Assembly: GCF_030867095.1 (NCBI RefSeq)
Contig: NC_081826.1
Coordinates: 252,258,251-252,322,250 of the forward strand
Direction: 5' to 3'
Length of the DNA stretch: 64,000 nucleotides
From: Alligator mississippiensis
Taxonomy: Eukaryota; Chordata; Crocodylia; Alligatoridae
The notes under the pieces are model-generated. The model made no database searches and was not told the DNA's origin. It saw only the letters and a program-made list of their open reading frames with translations. A program made the translations under genes and the position numbers. Below are positions 43,551 to 56,109 of the stretch, piece by piece; position 1 is the stretch's first letter, and the number at the start of each line of letters is the position of its first letter.

Positions 43551-46500
43551 GCACAGGGACTGCAGGTCTACGCTTTGCTTTTCATATTGGAGTAGTTGCT
43601 ACTAGAAACCTGATATTGACCTGGTGTGTAACCCTTCTAAGTATTGAACACATTAACCCAAAGCCTGCAGTCGTTACTGAGGCAAACTGACTGAAATGAC
43701 TATAAGGTTTGGTCATATATTGTAACATAAAATCCAACAGGAGTTCAAAATGACAGTAAATGTACATGGGCCTCCATAGAGATAATAACATTGGATTATT
43801 TATTGATTTGGTTTTCCAGTACTTTGTCTGCAAACATTGTCAGTCTTCATAAAATAGATTTACACATTTTTACATTTACATTGTAGATTTACACTTTTTT
43901 ATTTTCTCTTTCTTTTCTTTCACAGGGGACAGTTAAACACACATTTAATTAAATGTTTTGAGGACTTTAGATGGGTTGGAATCTTAGATGTTGCAAAACT
44001 TTTTGTAGAGTTCTGTTTGTTTCTAAAATGAAGCAGTTTATAGGGAGTTGTATAATTTTCCTTTTCTTTTCAGGTTATCTTTCACTTTGTCATTGCAGTT
44101 GAACATGAACTAAGCTCATCTGTTCTAGGCACCTGCTCAACCCCCTGTATTTTCATCTTTTTGTGGGGAAAATGGAACAGACAACTGCCTTTAAAGTTGC
44201 TGCCCCTGCCAGTATATGGGTTAATTTTTCCCTTAAAACTCTTTTTACTTGTGCTAGTAACAATTTTCAGACTTCTTTAAACATGTTTCTTGCATTTCTG
44301 TGAGAACTTCTCCTAGCCAAACAGTGTTAAACTGAATAACTATATTCAGTTCTTTTTAAAACTACCCTCTTCCACCTAGATATTAGTTCAGATAGGACCA
44401 TACTGCTTTTATCACTTATTGAAAAGATGGTATTAGTGCTTACAAAGTTTTGTATGATGGTTAAGCTATTAAAACAGGACAGATGTGGCTCCAGTGGAAA
44501 CCAGTTACCTTATTTCGTGAAGAGATAGAGAAGTCTCATGAGATCTGTTATACATGTAACCTTGTCCCATAACATGAAACTAGATATTTGAACAGCCTGT
44601 TTAAAGCAGGTATTAATTTAAGAGTGTTGTTGTTTATGAAATGCTGGCTAACAAGCTTCTGTAGCAATATTCTGAAAAGTTACTTTTAACAATTGTTTTA
44701 AAATTAGATATTGAAATTGTAATTATTAAACTGTTGGTAGACTCTTAATTTGTCACTTCATAGGGGAGTGGAAGTAATAGTGACCAATTAGTAGGAGCTG
44801 ATAATGTGGCACAGGGAGAAGGGTTTGCTGGCAGGGGATTAAAGCTACAGCAAATTGAATCAGAATGGCAAATTGAACCAGAGTTTACAGTAATTAGGGA
44901 AGATCAAACTAGTTTAAATTAGAATATCCTATTTATTTGCAAATATTTATTCATCCATTCAGAGAGCCCTGCTGATCATGGAGCAGGGAAAGAATTACTA
45001 TTTTAAAACCTCTACATATTTAGTTTCTTTGTTTCATTATTATTAGTTTAATAGTTTATTTGCAATAATGTAATGGTTTATTTTGCTAAAATGATATAGT
45101 AGAATTCACAATTGTATTATAGGCTTGGCAGAATTATATTTTTTATTTTGATGGCCAAAATCAATGTTTATTTTTAAACATTTATTTTTATTATTATTGA
45201 TTTTTAAAATTTCAGGATTGAGTAAAATTAGGACTGTGGGGGGCAGACAATTTAGTAATGACAGTATACTTTTAAAAGCTTTATAAAATCACGTGTCAAA
45301 ATAGAAAAAGTAAATATCCATAAGTCAATAAAGCCTATCTGCTTTAAATCATTTTGTTCATTTGGTAGTACATTTGTCTCATGGGATGGAGTGTGGGAGC
45401 AGAGGCCAGGTTAGGGGCTGCAGGCTGGGGCTGTGGAGGAGGCTTGTCAGGAGACTCCTGGCTGTCAAATGCTACTTAATTCCCCAGCTCCATGCTGCAC
45501 CAGGAGACAGCAGCCACCCAGTCTGGGGTGGGAAACAGCTCCCTGTGGCCCCTTAGTGAGCAAGACCCACCTGGCAGCCACCAGTGGAGGGGGTGGCTTA
45601 ACCCCTTGGTGGTCACAGTCTCTTGCCCCTCTGGGCAGCAGAGGGGCAGTGGCTGGGCCCTGGAGGCACCCTGCCCCAGTGATGCAGGGGACAGGCTGGG
45701 CTCAGTGGGAATTTGGTACCCAATCCCCAGCTGGGACCTGGACAGAGCAAATGGCCAGCGGTACTGGGTTCCTGGCTACCAACAGCCCTGCCCCTTGGTG
45801 ATGGGACCCTACAGCAGTGTCCCTGTCCCATTTCCCCTCCCCCCCTGCCCCTCCCTCCCCAGCATGGCCCCCATTTCCTGAAGCAGCTGCCCAAACCACT
45901 CTCAGAGAAGCAGTGTGCGGTCAGTGGAGCCAGGGCTCCCCCCACCCTGCCTGCAGTGGCCGTTCTGTGTGTGCAAGTGGCATGCCCATGCCTGGATTTT
46001 CTTTACCCCCATCCCAGATTTTTTTTTCTTACGTCCTCTTTCTATACATTTTGATTATTACCAATGATAATATTTTTCTCTCGGTTTGCAAGTCTGAGGT
46101 GTAGTCTATGTTTAACGATAAAAATTGAATCCTGCCACACCTAATTATATAAAGATAATGTGACATGACTTGTTATTGGTAAAAGCATACAATAAAATTA
46201 CACATTTACTAATTTAGGCAAAAATAAAATTTAACATAATATGTTATAATAAAATAAATTAAATAGTACAATTAAATTAAAATCAGTGAATTTATTTGAT
46301 TTTTTTTTGGCCCTTGTTTTTTGTGCAAGTAGTGCAAATGCACTTACAGAATATAGACTAGGCTGTAAGTGGTTGGAGAGGAGCCAAATTGTGTTTGTTT
46401 GTTTGTTTATTTCCTTAGTAGCCCAGTACTTAAAAATTTTCACTAATGGAGAGCTGCGTTTTCCTCTTATTTAAAGAATGAACAAGGCCACAAATAGTGA

Positions 46501-47375
46501 TTTAGGTTGTCTTTCCTGCAGGAATATATCTTGTCTGAATATGGGGTCTGATATCACCTCCCAGTGACGACTGTAGATCTCATTAGAGTTGCAGTTTCAT
46601 AATGGCCTTGTTGTTTGTGTTTTTGTACTTCAGGTAGATAGGCTTCTAGGCCAAAAGAATACTTTCCATTATTACTTCCTTCTTACAGGAATTTTCTTAT
46701 GTCTTTAATTGCTTGAACTAAAAATTAACTAGCAATCTAATGAAATAAATACACAGTGAAATACTTGGGGAGTGAATAATATTCACATAACTAACAAAAA
46801 CTATATTAACATATGTAAGATTCTCAAATACTTAAAATTCACTGTTCGAAGTAAAGATGAAAGTGAATTTCCTAAAATATTACTTCTTGACCAGCGCTGA
46901 TTCTTAAGTTTGAACAGGTACTTTTTCTCTTGGATGATTGGTCCATTCTTTATTTTAATCTTTGTTTGTTATAGAAATGCAGTGAAATAAAGTAAAATAA
47001 TTCAATGTAAATATGTATGAAGTACATAATTACTAATAGAGTAGAGTTCAAACACTGTTGATCTATTTTGGTTGAAACTCTCCAGAGAATGTTAACTGAT
47101 GACTTGTCTTCGTAGTGACATTTTCTCCCAGCACCTCAGCTGCTGCAGCCACATTGCTGCAAACCTATATTAAAGATACACTACTTGGTGTAAAAATAAC
47201 TTGCACCACAGTAAGCTATAACTACGTAAGTTTCTTCTAGCACATCTGCATTTTCATTTGTATAGCTACATTGGTGTGGTTTTAATGGAAGGAGCAGGGA
47301 GAGCATAAATAATGCCCAAGTTCCCTTGCTTACACTTACAAGAACATAGTATGACTAGCTAATTGCCTGTCAAGA
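43551..47375. other. No gene seen
   Basis: Mostly AT-rich unique DNA. A GC-rich block at 45380-46010 carries long open frames on both strands but no recognisable protein, which fits low stop density. A (GTTT)n run lies near 46393-46410. Confidence 0.4.
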
Positions 47376-47379
47376 ATGA

Positions 47380-47606
47380 TGGGTGGGGAGGAGGGCTGGG
47401 ATGGAGTCCCGCCACTTAATGCCCCATGCTGCTGCTCTTCTGCCTTGGCTCCCCCACCCTCTGTCTGGTCCTCAGCACGGTTTCAGAATCATGGCAGCAT
47501 TTCCCCCATGCTTGGAGCACTCTGATTGGCTGTTTCTGTCAGCCAGTCAGAGTGCGAATAAAGTGTTATGGATGGACAGGCAGACTTAGGCTTTTATAAT
47601 ATTAGA
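47380..47606 (-). mobile_element. Dispersed repeat with 5' TCTAATATTATAAAAG and a CCAAT hairpin (Helitron-like?)
   Basis: On the minus strand it begins TCTAATATTATAAAAG (47606-47591), followed by GTCTGCCTGTCCATC and a hairpin. The hairpin arms are GCACTCTGATTGGCTG (47517-47532) and CAGCCAGTCAGAGTGC (47540-47555). A second copy with the same order of motifs lies on the plus strand at 58545. The TC start followed by an ATAATAAAAG-like stretch recalls Helitron 5' ends, but a CTRR 3' terminus is not established. Confidence 0.5.
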
Positions 47607-47639
47607 ATGGTTGTCTTTTGTTTTTTCCAACAAGGGTGT

Positions 47640-48222
47640 TACTATCCATCTTAGAACGAACTACTGGGTTCAGAAGATTCTTTGCGCTTGAACAAAGGAC
47701 GTACTCACGGTTGTTCTCATTCTTGCAAAGCTTTGTTTAAGGATACTCACAGAGGCAGGCAATAGGACAGAGCAGAGGAATGGTCACTTCACATCGGCTC
47801 TAGGTGGCAGTCGTCACTCTGCATAGTTCTCTTGGCTTCGGAGTGTTTCGATCTCGGGGATGCGATAGCCTGCACCGGGGCTCTGCACAAGTCAGAACTC
47901 TTGCTAGAGTGGAGGAACTCATCGTAACTTAAGAATGTACAGCTTATATAGTCTGGAGTAAATAACGTGATCTCAAACTGGGGATTTGTTTATCTCAAGC
48001 TAAGAATTTGGGGATGAGTTGTGATCTAACACACTTGGTGTTTACTACGTTCTGCTGTATTACAACATTCTACTATCTAGGTTTATGGTTCGGTCACACA
48101 CACAGCAAGAAGCTACGTGCTGTTTCGCTGGCTTACTATGGAGTCAGCATACAAAACTCTTGCTATTAGCATTTAGCAAAGCTCTTACTATCATAGGTTA
48201 ATTTTCTATTATTTCCCACACA
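47640..48222 (-). mobile_element. Candidate LTR (minus strand)
   Basis: On the minus strand it starts TGTGTGGGAAATAATAG at 48222 and has a TATA-like CCAGACTATATAAGC (near 47950). The downstream third is CpG-containing and stem-rich. No partner LTR, polyadenylation signal or target duplication was confirmed. Confidence 0.4.
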
Positions 48223-50468
48223 GATTTGTCACCAAGTACCATATATAAATATATTTCACTAGAACTATTAAATAGTCTCTAGGGCATGCTGCTAGATAGG
48301 GCTCTGAAAATCTTTGTTAGTAGAATTGCATAGACCGGGGGTGTCAATTTTTGGTGCAGGCCTGGGGCTTCTTGTGGTCTGGGCCCAGCCTGGGGCATGA
48401 GGAAGTGTTGGTGGCAGTTCTAGCTCCAACATGGGGCATTCGGCAACAGCTCCAGCCCCTGTTGTGTGCCCTGTGCCAAAGTTAGAGCTACTATTCACTG
48501 CGCTCTAGTGGCAGCTCTAGATTCAGTAGAGGGCATGTGGTGGGGGCTGACAGGGAAGGTAGGACTGGCGGTGGCAACAGGTGAAGTGGTCAGAGGCTGA
48601 CTGGGCCTGTACCAGCCTTCACTTGCCCTCCTGCTGCTGATTCTGTGTTAGGCCACTCTCCCCGCCATGCCCCTTAACTTCCAGTGGCCTGGTGGGGGTC
48701 ATCCTCTGAAAGTAATTTGCTCCTAGTATCTGTGACTACTTTTGACTTTTTATTGTAACAACTTGAACAAGTTGTTTAACTGAAAGTAAAGGATTTCTCT
48801 GAATTCCGATCTTCAAATTTTACTTTCTAGAGCAATTGGGGCATATGATTGCTTGAATATTCTGAAATAGAAGAAAGCTAGTGAAGAATGCTTGAAATAC
48901 TCCTGGTAAAAATGTGGAAAATGCCAACTTTCTAGTAGATATTCAGTGTATATCGTATTAGCTGAGTAAGTGTTACTATCAAGTTCATGCTCTTTTCCCT
49001 TGTAGACAAATAATGCTATCGGATTTTGTCGTCTCTTTCAGTACAGAAATTAGAATTTTTCTAGAGAATTTTTCACACAGTATTTTAACTTCTGGTGATA
49101 ACTTCTTTTTTTACATTGTGCCAAAGTATTCATTCTGTCTCCTTGTATGCTCCTTCAGAGTACTATTTTTGTATGAAATGTGTTGATATCACTTTTTATT
49201 TTGTTATACAGTTGAGGAGGAAATATGTTTCTTTATTGGGATCCACAGATGCATACATATAGATGCCCCCAAGATCAGAACTGCAATCCTCTTTTGAATG
49301 ACAATATCCATATAGGGCTCAGGTTTGTTTGTTTGTTTGTTTTTTAACCCTCTTCCCCTTTCTTCCCTTCTTTCAGTTAAAGGCATAAAAGGTTGGGAGC
49401 AATTGCAACCAGTCCTCATTTCCTTTTGACACCCATGGTAGGGAGACAGAACCAGTGGTATTTGCCTACTGTTCCCGTTGTATTTTTTATTTATTTATTT
49501 ATTTTAGTTTTTAATTTTTTTTACTTAGCCTTGGGTAGATAGATATAGCAAGCCTTTATTAGCCAGAAGGACCAGGTATTTATAAAGGTTGCACTTATTT
49601 GCAGTTCAACATGTTTAAATGCTTACAGCCAAAGACAAATAAGTATTTCCTTTCTTTATTCTCATGTTTTGTTCTCACTCCCAATTCAGACTTTTAACAT
49701 AAAAAATACAAAAACCAAAAAGGGCAAATGACTTTTTAATGCATGCTTTGTGCCTGTCCTGTAATGATTTGATTTTTCTTGCAAGTGGCTACAACAACTG
49801 TTTTGACTTGATGAGAGCTGCTTTCAAATCTTTGTCCTTGTAGAAGGACTAGCACACCAAACACTGAAGACTATAGACCCTGTCCAAAACTCTACCAAAT
49901 TGAACAGGCCTTATGGAAAACTTATAGCATAATGTATATATTTCAGATGTTAATTTTTAATTGTTACTATTTTAGGAAAGAATTGTGAAATACTTGATGC
50001 ACTAGATGACTCTCTTTTTTTTACTGACTTGTCAAAATGCACTTGGAAACAGGAATTAAATGTGCACAAACAGCACTTAAATTTGTTTTTATTAATTAAA
50101 TATAATTAACTTAAATATGCTGGATACATAATATAAGGTTTGTATTTAAAACAAAGTGATTCATTAAATGAAGAAAATGCTAATTGTACTTAGTGAACTG
50201 CTTTGTTTCTGGTCAGCATAGGGCAGATTCAGTTACCCAGTAGGCTCTTCAAAAGGGTTTTTGCTGGTCTTTTTCCTTAAAAGGAATTTGATTTAAATTT
50301 TAAAAACCAATTACAAATAAACTCATTGTTATTCTTTTAATATACCTTGCTATATGAACCAACATCTCACTAAAAGTTGCTTATTTCCCTTGATGAAATC
50401 TGCCACTCATCACTTTGTGTCATGCCTTTTCTTCCAGGCCTTTCCCTTCTTTGATCAGGAGAAAGATG
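48223..50468. other. No gene seen; possible hAT debris at 48335-48715
   Basis: 48335 begins GGGGGTGTCAATTTTTGG, similar to a hAT-type end, and is followed by GC-rich filler; the partner end is not clear. (TTTG)n at 49325-49342 and (TTTA)n at 49485-49505 are simple repeats. The rest is AT-rich. Confidence 0.35.
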
Positions 50469-50477
50469 CTCAAAAAG

Positions 50478-50758
50478 CAGTGCCATAGCAAGTGCGGGGG
50501 GGAGGGCGGCAACCACCCTAGGTGCTGAAACAAAGGGATGCCAACAGGTGCTGCCCAACTGGGGTGGGGTGCAGGATGGAGTCACTAGTGGCTCGTTTGG
50601 AGGGGTGTGGAGACAGCGTAAGGGTGACTCCCACTGCTGCATGCACTCCTGGGCAAGCATGGAAGGGGCATGTGCCCCCCAGGATCTGTGCACGGGGCGA
50701 GGGCCAGCTGGTGCTGTGGGCTTTGCCCTAGGCACCAAACATCATTGGTATGGCCCTG
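50478..50758. mobile_element. hAT-type MITE, 281 bp, with target duplication
   Basis: The left end CAGTGCCATAGCAA and right end (complement CAGGGCCATACCAA) are inverted repeats. The flanks are CTCAAAAAG (50469-50477) and CTCAAAAG (50759-50766), an 8-bp duplication with one extra A in the left copy. The GC-rich core has CCACCCTAGGTGCTGAAAC and TGCCCTAGGCACCAAAC, also partly inverted. No coding capacity. Confidence 0.8.
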
Positions 50759-50769
50759 CTCAAAAGCTC

Positions 50770-51249
50770 TTAAATATTCAGCATATAAATGTTGAAAGGG
50801 CCTGGTTAATGCCAGCTGAACCAGGCTTATCAGTGCAGGTCACTACCATGGCCCAAATGAGCATCCCAAATGTCTTTGTTCTGATCCCCCTCCTATCATG
50901 TGAGGAAGAAGAGATTGAATTTTAATCCGTATCTTTGAGCAGATCCCCACCAAGTGATAAGGATGAGTAAGGGTAAGTGACTTGAGGCGATGTGGGCCCC
51001 AGAAGCTCAGGAGTAATATCCTTGCCCTCTTAAAGATTTATTGTCATTCTCCCTGGATTAATCTTTCTGGCCCTTTTCCTGTTGTTCAAAGACTTCAAAT
51101 TATTGAGGTACTCCTCAAGAATTGCTGAATTTCTGATACTGAGACAGCAGTTAGAGAGAAATGTGTCAGGGGTAGGGGGTGGAAGGTAAAAAGACTTGCA
51201 AGCTTTGATATTCTGCATTCATCTGCTTCTGCTTGGGTAGCTATGCCTC
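50770..51249. other. No gene seen
   Basis: Unique-looking sequence without recognisable exon or repeat end. Confidence 0.3.
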
Positions 51250-51252
51250 TCT

Positions 51253-52129
51253 GGCTAGGGACAGACATTCAAAAAGTCTGAGCCTGAATTGATTCAATCT
51301 CTGCAGGTTAGTCTAACCTGGCTAGGCTAAATCACTTTAACTGCACAGACATCCCAGAAACGCAGGCACATGCCTGCAGTGGCTCAGGCTAGAATCTGGT
51401 GGGGGGGGGAGGGGTGCTAGACCAGCCTTCCCTTCCCTTCTACAGGGCTTAGCTGAGGGGGCATGGCCCCTCTGATTAGGGAGGGGTTCCCCCCCTTGAT
51501 AACAGAGCATTTATCAGCTCTGTTATCAGCATTTAACACCCCATCAGAAAACAAAGCCTTGCTCATTACAAGCTCTTCTTAAACAGCTTTCTCCAAAAGA
51601 AGGAATGCAGGTACATTACCATCTGATCCGCTGATTACCTCCAAAAAGCCCTAAGTGGACACTGTCCTATCTGCCTTACACAGCATTAGCTAGCATACCA
51701 CATGCTGGCTACAGTCTTTGCTGTGGGAGAGAGGAGGAAGGGATCTCTGCTTAAGTAGTGAGTGGTGAGGCAAGGGAAAGCCAGCAGATCCTGCTGTGCC
51801 TGCATGTCTCTGTCGGAGCTCTGGCCAGGGAGCAGAGGGGAAGGGCCAGCTCTGCTGTGGAGCGGAGGGCCCTGCCCAGCCCAGAGAGCATGCTGGGATG
51901 CTGTGGGTGTCTGGTTTAGCTTAAACCAGCAAAGGGTCTGAGACAGACTTTCCATAAACTGGTTTGACCTAAATCAGTTAAGTGTGATACCACATTCAAC
52001 CAGGCTTATCTCAGACTGGTTTCAGCCACTTTCAAACTGGTTTCTATGCACTGAACATCTGTTCTGTTGCAGGTTTAAACCAGTTTCTGATCGCTTAAAC
52101 TGGTTTATGTGTAACATCTGTCCCTAGCC
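51253..52129. mobile_element. DNA transposon, 877 bp, perfect 12-bp terminal inverted repeats
   Basis: GGCTAGGGACAG at 51253-51264 and CTGTCCCTAGCC at 52118-52129 are exact inverted repeats. TCT lies on both outer sides (51250-51252 and 52130-52132) and may be a 3-bp target duplication. The right ~200 bp hold many AAACTGGTTT-like subterminal motifs (for example near 51955, 52015, 52038, 52075, 52098), typical of transposase-binding sites. No transposase frame. A 3-bp duplication would suit PIF/Harbinger, but the family is not established. Confidence 0.75.
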
Positions 52130-52132
52130 TCT

Positions 52133-54143
52133 GTGGCAGCTTAGAGCTGACTAAGACCTTGTGGCAGACACCAGATTCTCTACCTCTTAACCTTTCTCTA
52201 TGCTCTTAAGAGTTATTAGATGGTCCATACAGGAATTGATTAGGGAGCTGGTGGAGGTGCATGTGTAATCAAGTTATTATATATAATCACTTGAGGATAT
52301 AAATCTGATGCTGTACACCCTGGCTCCTGCATGCACTCCTCTGTGTGTGAAAAATGTAAGTAAGCAGAAAGCCCAGCAAAAGATAAAGACTCCAGGAAAC
52401 TGGATTTAGTTTGAATAAGTGCCTGTTTGTCTGCACTACTGTAGCTATAAATTACCAATTACTAGGCCATCTTTGCAAAATTATTTCACATGGGACAGGC
52501 TGTATCCTTTCTTATCTCTACAGATGCCAGAGAGAAGCTGAAAGAGATAATTAGGGAAAGCCAAATAGAGAAACAACAACCATGAATTCTTGGAACATAC
52601 CAGCTGGATCCGTGACTGTCACTGTGACCATGCACACAGAGTTATAGCTACAAGCCTTGGGAATTCCTAAAGAGCTGCAAAAACATTAATTAAAGAATTT
52701 GCATTTTGAGGAAGTAGAACTGGTCAGTATTCCTTCAAAAGCTCTAGACTGCATTGGGTTTTTTAGGGGGGAGGAGGGGCATACTAACACCCCCTCAACT
52801 GCAAGTTCTTCAGATGTAAAGGCCATTGCAGTCATTTCCCACTTAGACTGCCACCTACCTCCAACCTTCCAGGCAGCATGTATGATGAGAGTCAAGAACT
52901 TTATTTGAACCTCCTAGGTGATCTTACTTCTCACCTTGACCCTTTCCAGTAGACTTGATCTGTTATACCACCATCATCCATCTGTCTATTGCTATACCCC
53001 GGGCTGTTGTTACGCATACAAATTCTTCCTATCTAATCCTCTTCCTCAGGGACTGTTCTCCTGAAAGCCAACTAGAATGAAGAGGCTTTTCTCCATCACC
53101 TTAAAGATCTAAAAAAAACACTTTGGAGTACATGGAAGAAGTTTGTTTTCATGATAATTCTTTCTCTTGAAGGTAAAAAGAGTGGAGTCCTGTTCTAGAC
53201 CTGAGAAAGTTGAACTGATATATACTGTCACAGAATCAGAAGGTAACTTTTTTTTTTTTCCTTCCTAAAACTATTCTTTCTAGAGCAAAGTTGGCTTGTA
53301 GTTGCCAGCTTCTGGAATGCATACTTCTGTGTTAAAACCCATCTAGCCCACAGGAAGTACTGTATCTGTGATTCACAGTGGGATGCAGTCACCATCAGTA
53401 TAAGATCTGTTTGGTTTCTCCACAGTATTTAAAGTCATTCCAAGAACACTGAGTTGTAGCAGTATCATATATGAGGAGATGATGCATGAATTCATATCTA
53501 GATGATTAGCTGATACAAGATAGGTCCAATCAGGAGGTTTTCAAAGCCTTCAGCTGAGGCAGCTGAATCATTTCGTGAACTACAAGAAAGTCTGTTTTTT
53601 CCCACCACAGACAATAGAATTCATAGGAGCCCTCAGCAACTCGACATTGGTGAAAGTGTCTATTTTCCTGAACACACACTTTTTTTCTCTTCAGTTGAGA
53701 ATTCCCAGTATCAAATTTGAACCCAGCATCCAAAATATGAATTTATCTTGGACTTCTAGTTCACCTGTTAACCTGTGCTTATGTGATGCTTCTTGTCAGA
53801 CTTCAGTTGCACCTGTTTTTCAAGCCTAGTTAAAGACTTGAAGTGGGCCACAAGATAGCAAACGATCGTGCAACTTGTCCCCTTGCATTGCCTATCAGTA
53901 CAGAACTGGCGATTTATATTCAACACTGAAGAGAGATCTTTCTCTACTGCTCCTTTTATAAATATCGTGAATGCATCAGGATAAGTTGAGGTGTGTACCT
54001 CGATCACTTCCACATGTAAAGAACTTGGTCTGAAGAGAATGTGATTCTTTTGCATAAACATATTAGAGTTATGAGCAATGACATTAGCTTGTATGACATT
54101 CCAACCCATTCTACAGAATGTAATGGTGCAGATATAATTTATT
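52133..54143. other. No gene seen
   Basis: Unique-looking, moderately AT-rich sequence. No exon or repeat end recognised. Confidence 0.35.
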
Positions 54144-54151
54144 GTCTAAAC

Positions 54152-54389
54152 CAGTGGTTTTCAAACTTCCTAAAATCATAGAGACATTTCATATTACTTC
54201 TGCTGCTGCAGCCTCCAACCCTTGGCTCCACAGGCCATGTGAGCTAATGTGAAGCCAGGCGACGTGGCCCAGCAGTGGTGGCACACCACCTTCTGCCTTG
54301 CTCCACCATTATCCTCAATCTCTTTGCAGACCCCCGATGACCTATTACAGAACACCTTGGTTGCACAGAGCATAGGTTGAAAACCACTG
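54152..54389. mobile_element. hAT-type MITE, 238 bp, with target duplication
   Basis: The ends CAGTGGTTTTCAAAC and GGTTGAAAACCACTG are inverted repeats. The flanks GTCTAAAC (54144-54151) and GTATAAAC (54390-54397) match at 7 of 8 positions. Non-coding interior. Confidence 0.85.
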
Positions 54390-54397
54390 GTATAAAC

Positions 54398-55695
54398 AAA
54401 CAAGGAGGTCCCAGCTCATGATTCCTGCATCAAGAAGCTGTCATAATGGACTTTGTACCAATAATGAGAGAGAACCCTAAAGGCTCTTCATCTTACAGGA
54501 TTCATCAATGATCTAGAAGACTTTCCAAGCAAACAGTTCAACCTAGCCTTGAGCGCTCTCCAAAGAGATTCATCATCAAGCCAGTACTCCTATTGATAAT
54601 GGAAAATCCCATTGTAGATCTCTTTGCCATGAAAGAGCATATGAAATGCTCAGCTTTTTGTTCCAGAGGAGACATGAACCTAGCTTCATTTCAAGATGTT
54701 TTCTTCATTGTGGGGCTAATGTATACATTCCCAGGATTATGTGCATACTCATATAGGACCAAACTATGCTAATTCTCATAAGCTAGAACTGTCTCAGGCC
54801 ATGGACAGATGTTACAGTTGTGCTAGGAAAAACACCTTTTCAGCACAAAAAACTAACGCACAAGTGTTCATGTGGATTCTGGCAGAAAAAGCCTAGTATA
54901 CAAACTACTAGCTGTTTCAAACAGCAACTTTACTATTTTCCAGTGCCATGCATGTAAAGCCTTTTCAGTTATACTTAGCATAATTGGGTGCCCTATGACC
55001 AACCTCCCAGTATTTCCAAAAGAGGAGGGAGGGAGAGTGGCTGGCTCCCTGATAGGCTGCCCAATGAAGAACTGTTGGAGCCTTGCAAGACCCCTGCTAC
55101 TGTGGCACCTTGAACAATGTTGGCTCCGTCCAGCACTGTCCAGATCATAGTGCATCCTCCCGCTGCCCCTCGAACAGCGCCATCAAGAGGAGAAATTCCA
55201 TACAGTGGATGTTTCAAGGACGTGTTCAGGCTACTTTGGCAGGAAGAACTTTTATACTATTCTCCTGTCTTTTCATTGCCTTCTCTAGGGCTTCAAGACA
55301 TCTCTGTTTGAGGATATCAAAGTAGATGATTACCCACTATATATTCGCTGTATAGTAGTGGACTGATCTATCTGTCCTTGCAGACATAATGTGCTGTATT
55401 TCCATGCTCTTTACCAGAGCATGGAAATGTGTAACTGAAGCTTGCAAGATGGTTATATGGTATGACTGACTTAACCGTTATGTCCTTGGTCTAACTGCAA
55501 GATCAGCTGCTAAATTCAAGAGGGCAGTGTTGCAATTGCTCTTTAGTTAGTATAATTTTGGGTGGGTTCTGGAGCTCTTAACACCTGGATTGTCTTCACA
55601 TTAACATGTGAAACTAGTTTTAAACACTCCTTATGCAGCTCAAAGCTATGCCATTCCAGGGCAGGATTATCTCTGATCTGTGCTTCCCAGCTCGT
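54398..55695. other. No gene seen except a hairpin
   Basis: Near 54798 GGCCATGGACAGATGTTACAG resembles the end of a DNA transposon, but no partner end was located. The remainder looks unique. Confidence 0.3.
55398..55428. repeat. Perfect 13-bp hairpin
   Basis: ATTTCCATGCTCT (55398-55410) and AGAGCATGGAAAT (55416-55428) pair without mismatch around a 5-base loop. There are no flanking features of a terminator, MITE or known RNA. Confidence 0.7.
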
Positions 55696-55699
55696 GTTG

Positions 55700-56109
55700 C
55701 ATTAAGGTGTAGCCACCTTAGTCAACCTGTGGGTCATGACCCAAAAGTGGGTCACAAGAATATATGAAATGGTCACGATCAAACTTGAAAAATGGATCAA
55801 CAAACTTCTTAAAAGGAGAAAGAAAAACATGGGAAACTCTGGCTATTTCCTTGCAGGCTCTCAGAGTTCCAGCCTACAAGTGGCTGTTTGTGGGGGCCCC
55901 CATTCCCACCACACCTGCCCCCCTTCCCACACACCCAACCTCTGCCCCACAGATGGGGGTGGGGGGGGAAGCTGGGACCTGGGGGTGGGGAGGCAACAGG
56001 TCAGAAGTGAGAGGCACTGGGTCAAGACTGGCCATCATTTTTTTTTTTTTTACCAAGACCCATTTGTAAACAAAGGTTGAGAACCACTGCTCTAGGTTAC
56101 ACCTTAATG
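55700..56109. mobile_element. Inverted-repeat-bounded unit holding a hAT-type MITE
   Basis: CATTAAGGTGTA (55700-55711) and TACACCTTAATG (56098-56109) are a perfect 12-bp inverted repeat. Just inside is a second pair: a degraded CACCTTAGTCAACCTGTGGG (55714) and GGTTGAGAACCACTG ending at 56089, typical of a hAT MITE. The inner element lacks a matching 8-bp duplication. The outer pair may be the ends of another element into which it inserted. Confidence 0.6.

Noticed and set aside
45362..46104. Overlapping 110-130 codon open frames
   Set aside because: Same pattern as other GC-rich blocks; no splice-flanked structure and no recognisable protein.
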